Assembly: GCA_028823145.1 (NCBI GenBank) | Contig: JAPKCA010000003.1 | Span: 1 to 54,545 of the forward strand | DNA from: Flavobacteriales bacterium | GTDB taxonomy: Bacteria; Bacteroidota; Bacteroidia; Flavobacteriales_D; Sanyastnellaceae | Length of the DNA: 54,545 bases | Reading direction: 5' to 3' | Shown: one piece after another, positions 29,355 through 37,754 of the stretch | Layout of the letters: every line of letters starts with the position of its first letter | Numbering within the stretch: the first letter of the stretch is position 1 | Translations under genes and position numbers: made by a program | The notes under the pieces: generated by a model | Databases searched by the model: none | Told to the model about the DNA's origin: nothing | What the model saw: the letters and a program-made list of their open reading frames with translations, nothing else

Positions 29355-31042
29355 TGGATTGGTTTCTATATGACCCAGGGGCTCCGCTCAATTTTATGCG
29401 CCCAGCATTTTGGGCATTTCTATTCTGCGTCTTGGCAGGGTTTGCTTTGCTCGAGCGGAAGATTGCCATGCGCAATGCATTCTTGTTTTTAGTCAGTCTG
29501 TTTTTCTATTGGAAAACAAGCGGATTCTTTGTGCTCATCTTGCTTTTTTCAACGGTTTCAGACTGGCTGATTGGTCATCGAATTGGCCATTCTGAAGGCA
29601 ACCGAAGGAAAAGCTGGCTCGCACTGAGTTTGACGCTCAACTTGCTCTTGCTGCTCTATTTTAAATATGCTTATTTCTTTGCTGACAGCATCAATCCGCT
29701 CCTTGGAACACACTGGAATCCAGCGCATATACTAAACCCATTATCAACGATTTCTTTTGGGTCTACCATCCGGTTCGAACGGATTCTTCTTCCCGTAGGA
29801 ATATCGTTCTACACATTTCAAACCATGTCATATGCCATCGACGTGTACCGGAAAGACTTGGCTCCGGTTAAAAGCATTCTCGACTTTGGCTTTTTCGTGA
29901 GTTTTTTCCCTCAATTGGTTGCCGGCCCCATCGTTCGAGCGAAGGATTTTATTCCTCAAATCATGCGTCCATACTCCCTTTCCAAAGCGGGGTTTGGAAT
30001 GGCCCTTTTTTGGATTCTCAACGGAATCCTTAAAAAAGTTTGGTTGGCGGATTATGTGGCTACAAATCTGGTGGATCGAGTGTTTGCCAATCCTTCAAGC
30101 TACACCGGATTCGAAAACCTTCTCGGGCTCTATGGATACAGCCTTCAAGTGTACGGGGATTTCAGTGGCTATACGGATATCGCCATCGGCATCGCTTTGT
30201 TAATGGGTTTTCATTTGCCCATCAACTTTCGTTCTCCATATAAGGCAAGGCATGTCGGAGAGTTCTGGAAACGCTGGCATATCAGCTTATCCAGCTGGCT
30301 CAAAGATTACCTCTATATCCCCATGGGTGGAAACCGAAAAGCCACTGCATTTACATGGATCAGCGGGCTCTTTTTCTTTGGCTTCTTCTGCCTGCTTGCT
30401 CCATCCGTTGGATGGATCCTACTGGCCTCGGGATTGATATTTTTTTGCTGGGCGGCGGCGGCGGCTTTCCCATCCTTTCAAAAACGAATCAGCACCAACA
30501 TCAACATCCTCATGACCATGCTGATTGGCGGATTGTGGCATGGGGCAAGTTGGAACTTTGTGCTATGGGGAGGGTTGAATGGACTGGGGCTGTTGGTCTA
30601 CAAATCATGGCGAAAATGGAGTCCTTGGGAAAAGAAAGACCGGTGGTGGAAACATGGAATAGGCATCCTCATTACATTCCACTTCATCACTTTTACCCGC
30701 ATTTGGTTCCGATCTGGAAGTCACACAGATTGGTCCAGCATTGGCACGCCTCATGACTTATGGCAGGAGTGGTTTGCAGCCAACAGCATGATTGCACAGT
30801 TGACTCAAGCATTCTGGAACAGTCCATTTTTAGAAATCCTCTGGGGATACCGTCAAGTGCTAGGGGTTGTAGCGTTGGGCTATGCGATACACATGCTGCC
30901 TGAAAGGTGGAAAGCTTCTTACCGTTCCACTTTTGCCAACAGCGGGTTTTTCTTACAGCTCCTGATGACCATTGCAGTCATTGCAATCGCATGGGCCGGC
31001 ATGAGTGCTGGACTGCAGCCGTTCATCTATTTCCAATTTTGA
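29354..31042 (+). CDS. MBOAT family membrane-bound O-acyltransferase (AlgI/PatA-like)
   Basis: VGISFYTFQTMSYAIDVYRKD, YGDFSGYTDIAIGIALLMG, RWHISLSSWLKDYLYIPMGGNRK, LIGGLWHGASWNFVLWGGLNG with the conserved His. Confidence 0.96.
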   Translation: MDWFLYDPGAPLNFMRPAFWAFLFCVLAGFALLERKIAMRNAFLFLVSLFFYWKTSGFFVLILLFSTVSDWLIGHRIGHSEGNRRKSWLALSLTLNLLLLLYFKYAYFFADSINPLLGTHWNPAHILNPLSTISFGSTIRFERILLPVGISFYTFQTMSYAIDVYRKDLAPVKSILDFGFFVSFFPQLVAGPIVRAKDFIPQIMRPYSLSKAGFGMALFWILNGILKKVWLADYVATNLVDRVFANPSSYTGFENLLGLYGYSLQVYGDFSGYTDIAIGIALLMGFHLPINFRSPYKARHVGEFWKRWHISLSSWLKDYLYIPMGGNRKATAFTWISGLFFFGFFCLLAPSVGWILLASGLIFFCWAAAAAFPSFQKRISTNINILMTMLIGGLWHGASWNFVLWGGLNGLGLLVYKSWRKWSPWEKKDRWWKHGIGILITFHFITFTRIWFRSGSHTDWSSIGTPHDLWQEWFAANSMIAQLTQAFWNSPFLEILWGYRQVLGVVALGYAIHMLPERWKASYRSTFANSGFFLQLLMTIAVIAIAWAGMSAGLQPFIYFQF

Positions 31043-31064
31043 CCAGGAAACGACTCCTGCATAT

Positions 31065-31217
31065 TCAGTTCACCTCAGTAGGAATTTCAACTGCCTGATA
31101 TGCACTGCACGATTCGGCATTGGCGCACGAAGTCATAATGACAGCAATTGATAGAATTCCAAGAAATGCGATAATCACTTGCTGCAATCGCATTTGGGTT
31201 ATTTTTTGAGAAAACAT
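31065..31217 (-). CDS. Putative 50-aa lipoprotein (below the ORF-track length cutoff)
   Basis: Minus-strand ORF MFSQKITQMRLQQVIIAFLGILSIAVIMTSCANAESCSAYQAVEIPTEVN*: charged N-region, hydrophobic core, lipobox-like IMTSC. A TAAGTTTG (TAnnTTTG) element lies upstream. Confidence 0.6.
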   Translation of the reverse strand: MFSQKITQMRLQQVIIAFLGILSIAVIMTSCANAESCSAYQAVEIPTEVN

Positions 31218-31316
31218 GCTGGTTCCAAACTGAGAATATTGAACGTCTAGATTCCAAACTTAGTATAAGTTCTTCAAACTACCTTCGCGATTGATTCATT
31301 CATCCAAACTTAAACT

Positions 31317-31643
31317 ATGGAACCAATGAGCAAAACTGGCCTTCTACAGGCCACATTAGTGGGTGTTGTCCTGCTGCAAGTACTCTTCCTTTGGGATGTC
31401 ATTCCAGGTCTATGGACACCTGATATCATGGCTCATATTTTGGAATCCATGCTCCCGGTCCGGGGAGTCATCATGTTGGTTGAACTGTTTGGAATCGCCG
31501 TGCTATTTGTCGATGTCGTCACCCGGTTTGATGAATTAAATCCCAAATGGAAAGTACTGCACTGTATAACTGTCGCAGCTTGCATGATCGGCTATATCCT
31601 GCAATTCTTTGTTTATTTCCTCGACAGCGCGTACCTCGAATGA
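31317..31643 (+). CDS. Hypothetical membrane protein
   Basis: Three hydrophobic segments; not assignable by eye. Confidence 0.6.
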   Translation: MEPMSKTGLLQATLVGVVLLQVLFLWDVIPGLWTPDIMAHILESMLPVRGVIMLVELFGIAVLFVDVVTRFDELNPKWKVLHCITVAACMIGYILQFFVYFLDSAYLE

Positions 31644-31656
31644 AGGATTCCCCTTA

Positions 31657-32433
31657 TCAATCCCATTGGTACTGGTAATCACTGTCATTCAGGCGAGAAG
31701 GCATCGAACGATACAATTCAAAACGCTGTTGAATATAGCGGATGAATTCATATTGGGTCCATTGCTGCAACAATTCATCTCCAGGATCGCTAAATGCAAT
31801 AAACGCGTCAAAATCCGCTGGCTTCAGGGTGATGATATCGTAATCCACGTATTTGATAAAAAGTTCCCGCAATAAATCGTGACGCTCATCGCGGTTTTCC
31901 ATTTTCGCTACAGCTCGCTTGCTTTGTTCATCCCTGTTGAACATTTGATACAAAAATGTAATCGGGCTAGAGAACGCATCCACCTTGGAAATTCGGTAAT
32001 CCTCTTCATCATAACCCAGCGCCTCAATGTCATTCAATATTTCCCGCAATTCTCTTGGGGCCACGACTTCCGCCGTTCCTATTTCCACTTGGAGCCGCTT
32101 CAGTTTCACCACCAAGTCCCATTGCCTTCTATCCATTGGAGCAATCCGATCAGTGGTATGAAATCCAATGGCACCGAAAGCAATGGTGTCTCCTGGGCAA
32201 ACCGCCAGCAGAAATGTGCCTTGGTGGTCTACAAATTGACCTCCACCATCCCGGGATCGATTGACGACCATCGCCGCTGGAACCATTCGTCCAGCAGCAT
32301 CCGTTACGGCGCCCGAAACAAACATGAGGCTATCACAACGAAAATTGGGCCATTGTTCTTGACTCCACGCGCGACCCTCAATGGAAACCACGACAATACT
32401 CAACAATGCAATCCGTATAACTGACCTAAGCAT
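31657..32433 (-). CDS. Secreted protein with carboxypeptidase-regulatory-like beta-sandwich domain
   Basis: Signal peptide MLRSVIRIALLSIVVVSIEGRAWSQ; VSGAVTDAAGRMVPAAMVVNRSRDGGGQFVDHQGTFLLAVCPGDTIAFGAIGF. Confidence 0.75.
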   Translation of the reverse strand: MLRSVIRIALLSIVVVSIEGRAWSQEQWPNFRCDSLMFVSGAVTDAAGRMVPAAMVVNRSRDGGGQFVDHQGTFLLAVCPGDTIAFGAIGFHTTDRIAPMDRRQWDLVVKLKRLQVEIGTAEVVAPRELREILNDIEALGYDEEDYRISKVDAFSSPITFLYQMFNRDEQSKRAVAKMENRDERHDLLRELFIKYVDYDIITLKPADFDAFIAFSDPGDELLQQWTQYEFIRYIQQRFELYRSMPSRLNDSDYQYQWD

Positions 32434-32472
32434 AGCGGCAAGATAGTTCCGACCTGGCGTTAACTTCGAAAC

Positions 32473-33564
32473 ATGCCCCAGGATGACGCTCCCAAAAAAA
32501 AACAAGGACGTACCGCTGAACTCGGCTCAACAGCCAAGCTCGAAGCGCAGCAGCGCATTCAGCAGGCCAAAGCTGCGACTTCTGACATTCAGCAATGGGC
32601 GTCTGACCTATGCCATGGAAGCAGAGAAGCATTAAGCAGAGCCATTACACTCGCTGAGAGCACTTTACCTACAGATCGCGCGCGTTTAGAATTGTTGCTC
32701 AAGTTGACGCACCAGCCTGATAGGAGTCAATCAAGTTGGCGCATAGGCATCACCGGTGTCCCAGGAGTTGGAAAGAGCACCTTCATCGAAGAATTTGGCC
32801 TAGAGTGGCTCAGAAAAGGACATCGCGTGGCCGTCTTGGCCGTTGACCCGAGCAGCCAGCGCTCCGGTGGGAGCATCCTCGGTGATAAGACCCGGATGGA
32901 ACGACTAACACGCAGCACAGATGCTTTCATCAGGCCCAGTCCAGCCGCGAAGACTTTAGGCGGTGTTTCAAGAGCGACGCATGAATCGATTCTGCTCTGC
33001 GAAGCTGCGGGCTTTGATCGGATTTTAGTGGAAACCGTGGGAGTGGGACAATCCGAAACCGAAGTGAAAAATCTGACCGATGTCTTTCTTCTATTGATGC
33101 TTGCTGGTGCAGGTGATGAGTTGCAAGGCATCAAGCGAGGAATCATGGAAATGGCGGACTTGATTTTGATCAATAAATGCGATGGATTGAACATTCAACA
33201 AGCACAACAAGCTGTAGCTGTTTACCAACAAGCCATTCATCTTTTCCCCGTTCCTGCTGGCGATCATCAGGTAGAAGTGACTGCCATCAGTGCTCTGGAA
33301 AATACCGGCATTGAATCCACCTGCAAACAAGTCGAGTCGCTCATGGAGTCATGGCATTCAACAGGATGGATTCAAGAATTGAGGTCCTCCCAATGCCAAC
33401 ACCAATTTGAACGACACATCCGCGATTTACTCGTTGAGCAGACCCTGCTAAACCCTTTGCAACAATCTCACTTGGAACAGTTGCAAAGTGAAGTGCAACG
33501 ACAACACATTTCAGCCTATGCGGCTGCGCGATTGTGGATTCAGTCCCTAGCTTCGAAGACATGA
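32473..33564 (+). CDS. meaB: Methylmalonyl-CoA mutase-associated GTPase MeaB
   Basis: IGITGVPGVGKSTFIEEFG, VLAVDPSSQRSGGSILGDKTRM, ILVETVGVGQSE, INKCDG. Confidence 0.95.
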   Translation: MPQDDAPKKKQGRTAELGSTAKLEAQQRIQQAKAATSDIQQWASDLCHGSREALSRAITLAESTLPTDRARLELLLKLTHQPDRSQSSWRIGITGVPGVGKSTFIEEFGLEWLRKGHRVAVLAVDPSSQRSGGSILGDKTRMERLTRSTDAFIRPSPAAKTLGGVSRATHESILLCEAAGFDRILVETVGVGQSETEVKNLTDVFLLLMLAGAGDELQGIKRGIMEMADLILINKCDGLNIQQAQQAVAVYQQAIHLFPVPAGDHQVEVTAISALENTGIESTCKQVESLMESWHSTGWIQELRSSQCQHQFERHIRDLLVEQTLLNPLQQSHLEQLQSEVQRQHISAYAAARLWIQSLASKT

Positions 33565-34496
33565 GTGGATGGATGATTGGGTGGATGAGCATTGCAGGGG
33601 TGTCTGCCGCATTTCTCGTGATCCAGTATTCCGAAATGAAGCACGAGTCGCCCCTTCTCTCTTCTGTCAAAAACCCCTCTGATTTTGTCATCCGACATGC
33701 CCCCGCTTTCGGATGGATTGCATGGTTAATTTTTGGATGGATCGGAGTTCCAAACTTACCCGAAGGCATCGTTTTGACTTCAATGGTCAGCTTTGCATCT
33801 TTGGTGGCGTGGTCCAATCGCAAGGTGATTTCACGTTTGCCTGAAGAAACGGAAGATTCGCCTGAAAATATTCATGCGCGGTTGGTGCAGTTGAGGATTC
33901 AGTTGCAGCGGCTACATGAACGAGAAAGACTCAGCCTCCGATTGGAACGTGCTGAGCAATCGCAAAATGTATTGGACCGATACGAGCAGCGCTTTCAGGT
34001 CATCTTGTTGGCCATTGAACAGCACCTGACCTTTGGTGACCACGAACGCGCTGAACGAATCATCACATTATTTGCAAGGCATCTCAGACACATTCTACAT
34101 GAAGGGTCTACTCCTTTCCTGTCCCTTGCCGACACGTTGGATCACATCAAAACACACATCCGGTTGATGGAATTGCTCACTGCAGGTCGATTCGAGTGTG
34201 AATTGGATGACGGGATGTTGGACGATTCAATCCTCAACAGATACACGGAGAGCTTGCAAATTAGTCCGTGGGTCGAGTCGATGGTTTGGCCATTTTATGA
34301 ATGGGCTGAAAGGACAACCGAACCGATTCCTCCCATTCAATTGCTCATCGATGTCATGGAGGATCAAGTCGATTTCTCCTTTGCACACCCCAACATCAAT
34401 CCAGCGATTATCGCTTGTGACTTTCGCTTAAAATTGTTGGGCGCCGCACAAGGTGTAGAACTCGAAGAATGGTCTTCATCCCTTCAAGTTGCTTGA
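33561..34496 (+). CDS. Membrane protein with degenerate LytS-type (HisKA_7TM/His_kinase-like) cytoplasmic domain, no intact ATPase
   Basis: Two TMs, coiled coil, then EQRFQVILLAIEQHLTFGDHERAERIITLFARHLRHIL...LQISPWVESMVWPFYEW. This is colinear with the intact kinase at 39380 but lacks the HFxFN, N-box and G-box. ATGA overlap with meaB. Confidence 0.6.
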   Translation: MSGWMIGWMSIAGVSAAFLVIQYSEMKHESPLLSSVKNPSDFVIRHAPAFGWIAWLIFGWIGVPNLPEGIVLTSMVSFASLVAWSNRKVISRLPEETEDSPENIHARLVQLRIQLQRLHERERLSLRLERAEQSQNVLDRYEQRFQVILLAIEQHLTFGDHERAERIITLFARHLRHILHEGSTPFLSLADTLDHIKTHIRLMELLTAGRFECELDDGMLDDSILNRYTESLQISPWVESMVWPFYEWAERTTEPIPPIQLLIDVMEDQVDFSFAHPNINPAIIACDFRLKLLGAAQGVELEEWSSSLQVA

Positions 34497-34501
34497 GCGA
34501 A

Positions 34502-35875
34502 TTAACCCAGGCGCTGAACGAGCTGTTCCGCACTGACCATGATTTGCTCTCCTGACTCCATGTTTCGAAGGGTCCATCCTCCCGATTCTCTTTCCGAATC
34601 TCCGCGCATCGCAACAAATGCCACTCCCAAATCTGATGCGTGCTTCATTTGCTTTTTCAGCTTTGCCACATCGGGATAAAGCTCAGATCGTATCCCCGAT
34701 TGACGAGCCGACTGGAGCAACCTAAGTGCATCCTCGACGCCATCCTCATCCATTTGCAGAATGAGCAATTGCGACCCCCCTTTCGATTCTGGCGGAAAGC
34801 ATTGAAAATGTTCCAACACATCGTAAATCCGGTCCGCACCGAAACTGATCCCCACACCGCTCATACCCGCCCAACCAAAAACACCAGTCAAGTCCGCGTA
34901 TCGTCCACCTCCGCAAATGCTCCCAACCGGCGAATCATCAACCCGCACCTCAAAAATAACGCCGGTGTAATAATCGAGTCCCCTAGCCAACGTTGGGTCG
35001 AACACAACATGGTCTATCGCCACACCGCAAAGACCTGCTCGGTCAATCAATTCTGTGATTTCACGCCATGCATCCTGTGCCTCCAAATCATCCGGGTTCA
35101 ACATGGACTTGAGTCCCTTCAATCTCTCCTCGTTCAGAGGTTCTTTCAGCAAACCAAACAACTGCTCCACTTGAAGCAAAGTTTCGGAACCAAATCCTCT
35201 GTTCTCCAATTCGTTTTTGACACCTTCGGTTCCCACCTTATCCCACTTATCCAATGCAACGGTCAAGTCTTGGAGTTGGGATATCACGCCCCATTGACGC
35301 GCCAGACCATTTAATAGACGACGGTCATTGATCACAATACGAAAACCTGGAACACCCAATTCAGAAAGCGCCTCATCGAACAGCAACATCAAGTCCAATT
35401 CGCACAATGGACTTTCCGAGCCGATGATATCCGCATCGCACTGGGTGAATTCTTGATAACGGCCTTTCCCCGGTCGATCCCCTCGCCAGACCGTCTGCAT
35501 TTGGTACCTGCGAAACGGGAATTGCAATTCATTCCTCGACATGACAACAAATCGAGCAAAAGGCACTGTCAAGTCATACCGCAAGGCCTTTTTGGAAATG
35601 GAAGAAACGACCCCTTTGCTATCTTTTTCCGCCCAGGCCTGACCATCCACTTTGGATAAGAAGTCGCCGTTGTTCAGAATGCGAAAGATCAATTGATCCC
35701 CTTCCTCCCCGTATTTCCCGGTTAAAGTCGAGAGATTTTCCATGGCAGGCGTCTCGATGGGCTGAAATCCATGGCGCTCAAAAACCTCTCGCATGATGCC
35801 AAACATCCAATTGCGTCGGGCCATTACTTGAGGACCAAAATCTCGCGTTCCCTTAGGTATGGAAGGTTTACTCAT
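34502..35875 (-). CDS. hisS: Histidine--tRNA ligase
   Basis: KGTRDFGPQVMARR, RYQMQTVWRGDRPGKGRYQEFTQCDADIIG, GGGRYADL, GVGISFGADRI. Confidence 0.97.
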   Translation of the reverse strand: MSKPSIPKGTRDFGPQVMARRNWMFGIMREVFERHGFQPIETPAMENLSTLTGKYGEEGDQLIFRILNNGDFLSKVDGQAWAEKDSKGVVSSISKKALRYDLTVPFARFVVMSRNELQFPFRRYQMQTVWRGDRPGKGRYQEFTQCDADIIGSESPLCELDLMLLFDEALSELGVPGFRIVINDRRLLNGLARQWGVISQLQDLTVALDKWDKVGTEGVKNELENRGFGSETLLQVEQLFGLLKEPLNEERLKGLKSMLNPDDLEAQDAWREITELIDRAGLCGVAIDHVVFDPTLARGLDYYTGVIFEVRVDDSPVGSICGGGRYADLTGVFGWAGMSGVGISFGADRIYDVLEHFQCFPPESKGGSQLLILQMDEDGVEDALRLLQSARQSGIRSELYPDVAKLKKQMKHASDLGVAFVAMRGDSERESGGWTLRNMESGEQIMVSAEQLVQRLG

Positions 35876-35884
35876 GGGACCAAA

Positions 35885-35962
35885 TTACCGTTTGTTGTTA
35901 CGACGGTATTGAATAAACGCAACGATTGTCAAAATCGCCATGGCTAGAAATACATATTGCAT
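35885..35962 (-). CDS. Possible 25-aa single-TM microprotein upstream of hisS
   Basis: Minus-strand ATG...TAA: MQYVFLAMAILTIVAFIQYRRNNKR*; ends 9 nt before hisS ATG. Confidence 0.35.
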   Translation of the reverse strand: MQYVFLAMAILTIVAFIQYRRNNKR

Positions 35963-36001
35963 GCGCAAAAGTTTGAATGTGGGTGCTAAATTCGGGAATT
36001 G

Positions 36002-36907
36002 ATGGGAACGAACGATACACTATACGAACTTTCCGGTCACCAAGGTGCGATTTACGACGCCGTTTGGGATAATCAACGGTCTCGTTGGCTCACAGCAGGA
36101 GGTGATGGGATCGTTGCCGCATGGAAAGAAGGTGACCCCTCCAATGGAAAAGCACTTTTGCACCATGACAAAGCTTTTTTCTGCGTTTTAGCTTTGACAT
36201 CTGGGCTGGTTGCGGGGACCGAAGATGGAGAACTCTTTTTTTTGGATTTAGAAGGCGATGTTTCTCGATGGACAGCCCATAAGGGCGGTGTTTTCTCGTT
36301 GTTGGCCATGGAAGATGGCAGAGTCTTCACTGGAGGAGGTGATGGGAGAATTTTATGCTGGAAGTCGGGGGAGCTCGTGGGAGAATGGACATGGGAGAAC
36401 GCGAGTAAAATCCGAACTCTTGTATCGTATGAAGATTCTATTTTTATTGGTGCCAGCAACGGTGAAGGCCGCCTTTGGAATCCAGAGGCTCCCACGCCCA
36501 TTAAAGATTGCAAGGCCTTGGGCCAGCATCTCGGAGGTCTTTATTGCGCCATGAGATTGGATCATAAAAAAGCTTGGATTACTGGAGGGCGGGATGGACA
36601 CCTGAGGGCGTGGGACGACAACGGCCAACCACTTCTGGAAATTCCGGCTCATGAAGGGGCCATCTACCGGATGGCTATTTCGTCTGAATGGCTTTGGACC
36701 GCGAGCCGAGACAAAACGGTCAAATGCTGGAGTCTCCGAGATCTCTCCCCTGCTTATCGTTGGACCCATCGCGATGGCGGTTGCCGGAGATCGGTCAATG
36801 CTCTGGCCATTGGAGGTCCAAACAACGAATGGCTGCTCGCTGGTGGAGACGACCGCAACGGACACGCCGTGAAATGGAGGAGTTTGCTACCAGATAATGG
36901 GGGATGA
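36002..36907 (+). CDS. WD40 repeat protein
   Basis: Repeated units such as GHQGAIYDAVWDNQRSRWLTAGGDGIVAAW, AHKGGVFSLLAMEDGRVFTGGGDGRILCW, AHEGAIYRMAISSEWLWTASRDKTVKCW. Confidence 0.9.
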   Translation: MGTNDTLYELSGHQGAIYDAVWDNQRSRWLTAGGDGIVAAWKEGDPSNGKALLHHDKAFFCVLALTSGLVAGTEDGELFFLDLEGDVSRWTAHKGGVFSLLAMEDGRVFTGGGDGRILCWKSGELVGEWTWENASKIRTLVSYEDSIFIGASNGEGRLWNPEAPTPIKDCKALGQHLGGLYCAMRLDHKKAWITGGRDGHLRAWDDNGQPLLEIPAHEGAIYRMAISSEWLWTASRDKTVKCWSLRDLSPAYRWTHRDGGCRRSVNALAIGGPNNEWLLAGGDDRNGHAVKWRSLLPDNGG

Positions 36908-37588
36908 ACCATGGCCCACAAGCCAATCGTTGGTTCGACTAAATGGCTTGGAACCAAAGAAGCCACGATAAGCCGATAAAGGACTCGGATGTGGCGCTTG
37001 GATGACGAGGTGTTCGGGCCGATGGATCCAATGCCGTTTGGCTTGCGCGAATTTCCCCCACAGAATAAACACCATGGGCCGGTCTTGTTGGGAAAGAAAA
37101 CGAAAGACCGACTCGGTCAAAGTTTCCCAACCAACATTTTGATGGCTTCCAGGCGCACCCTGCGCTACTGTGAGCACATCATTCAACAACAAAACTCCCA
37201 TTTGACTCCAATGGGAAAGCACCCCTTTCCCTTTCTCGTCCATCAAGGAATCAATCTCCACACCCAAGTCCGATTTCAATTCTTTCATGATATTGCGCAG
37301 CGACGGTGGCAAAGGGGTTCCCGCTAACACTGAAAATGCAAGCCCATGGGCCTGTCCTGGAGCGTGATACGGGTCTTGACCAACCACGACCACTTTCACA
37401 TTGGATGGGGCGCAATCCGATAAGGCTTGAAACTCAAGTCCAAAGGAAGGAAAACAGACACCTCGAGATCGAGCTATTTCCAAGAACCGGTTCAAACTAT
37501 CCCATGAAGCCTTTTCCATTCCATGGGGCATGGCCAATTTCCATTCCTCAGGGAACCGGTCAAAAAGCGAAATATCTTGGACATCCAT
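36887..37588 (-). CDS. ung: Uracil-DNA glycosylase
   Basis: VVVVGQDPYHAPGQAHGLAFSV, LLLNDVLTVAQGAPGSHQNVGWE, APHPSPLSAYRGFFG. Confidence 0.97.
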   Translation of the reverse strand: MDVQDISLFDRFPEEWKLAMPHGMEKASWDSLNRFLEIARSRGVCFPSFGLEFQALSDCAPSNVKVVVVGQDPYHAPGQAHGLAFSVLAGTPLPPSLRNIMKELKSDLGVEIDSLMDEKGKGVLSHWSQMGVLLLNDVLTVAQGAPGSHQNVGWETLTESVFRFLSQQDRPMVFILWGKFAQAKRHWIHRPEHLVIQAPHPSPLSAYRGFFGSKPFSRTNDWLVGHGSSPIIW

Positions 37589-37666
37589 GACGCTAAAATC
37601 ATGGGTTTACCAGTGCTTTCCAACGAGTTTTGGAACTTTTCGTTGAAAACCTATAGCCACGATGCA

Positions 37667-37695
37667 TTGACATAGAAAAGTAAAGGGTACTTTTG
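37667..37695 (+). promoter_or_regulatory. Bacteroidota-type promoter upstream of DEAD helicase
   Basis: TTG (37667-37669), 18-nt spacer, TACTTTTG (37688-37695). Confidence 0.6.
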
Positions 37696-37754
37696 TCTTT
37701 TCGTCCTAACCTCACCGCGAAGGACATATTTTCTAAATCGCTACTTGCCCACCT

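Noticed and set aside
30448-30466. GGCGGCGGCGGC repeat in the MBOAT gene and GATGATGATGAT at ~38073
   Set aside because: Simple codon runs (Ala and Asp) inside coding sequence; no evidence of variable repeat function.
31044-31059. Small hairpin CAGGA-aacgac-TCCTG after the MBOAT stop codon as terminator
   Set aside because: Only a 5-bp stem and no downstream T tract.
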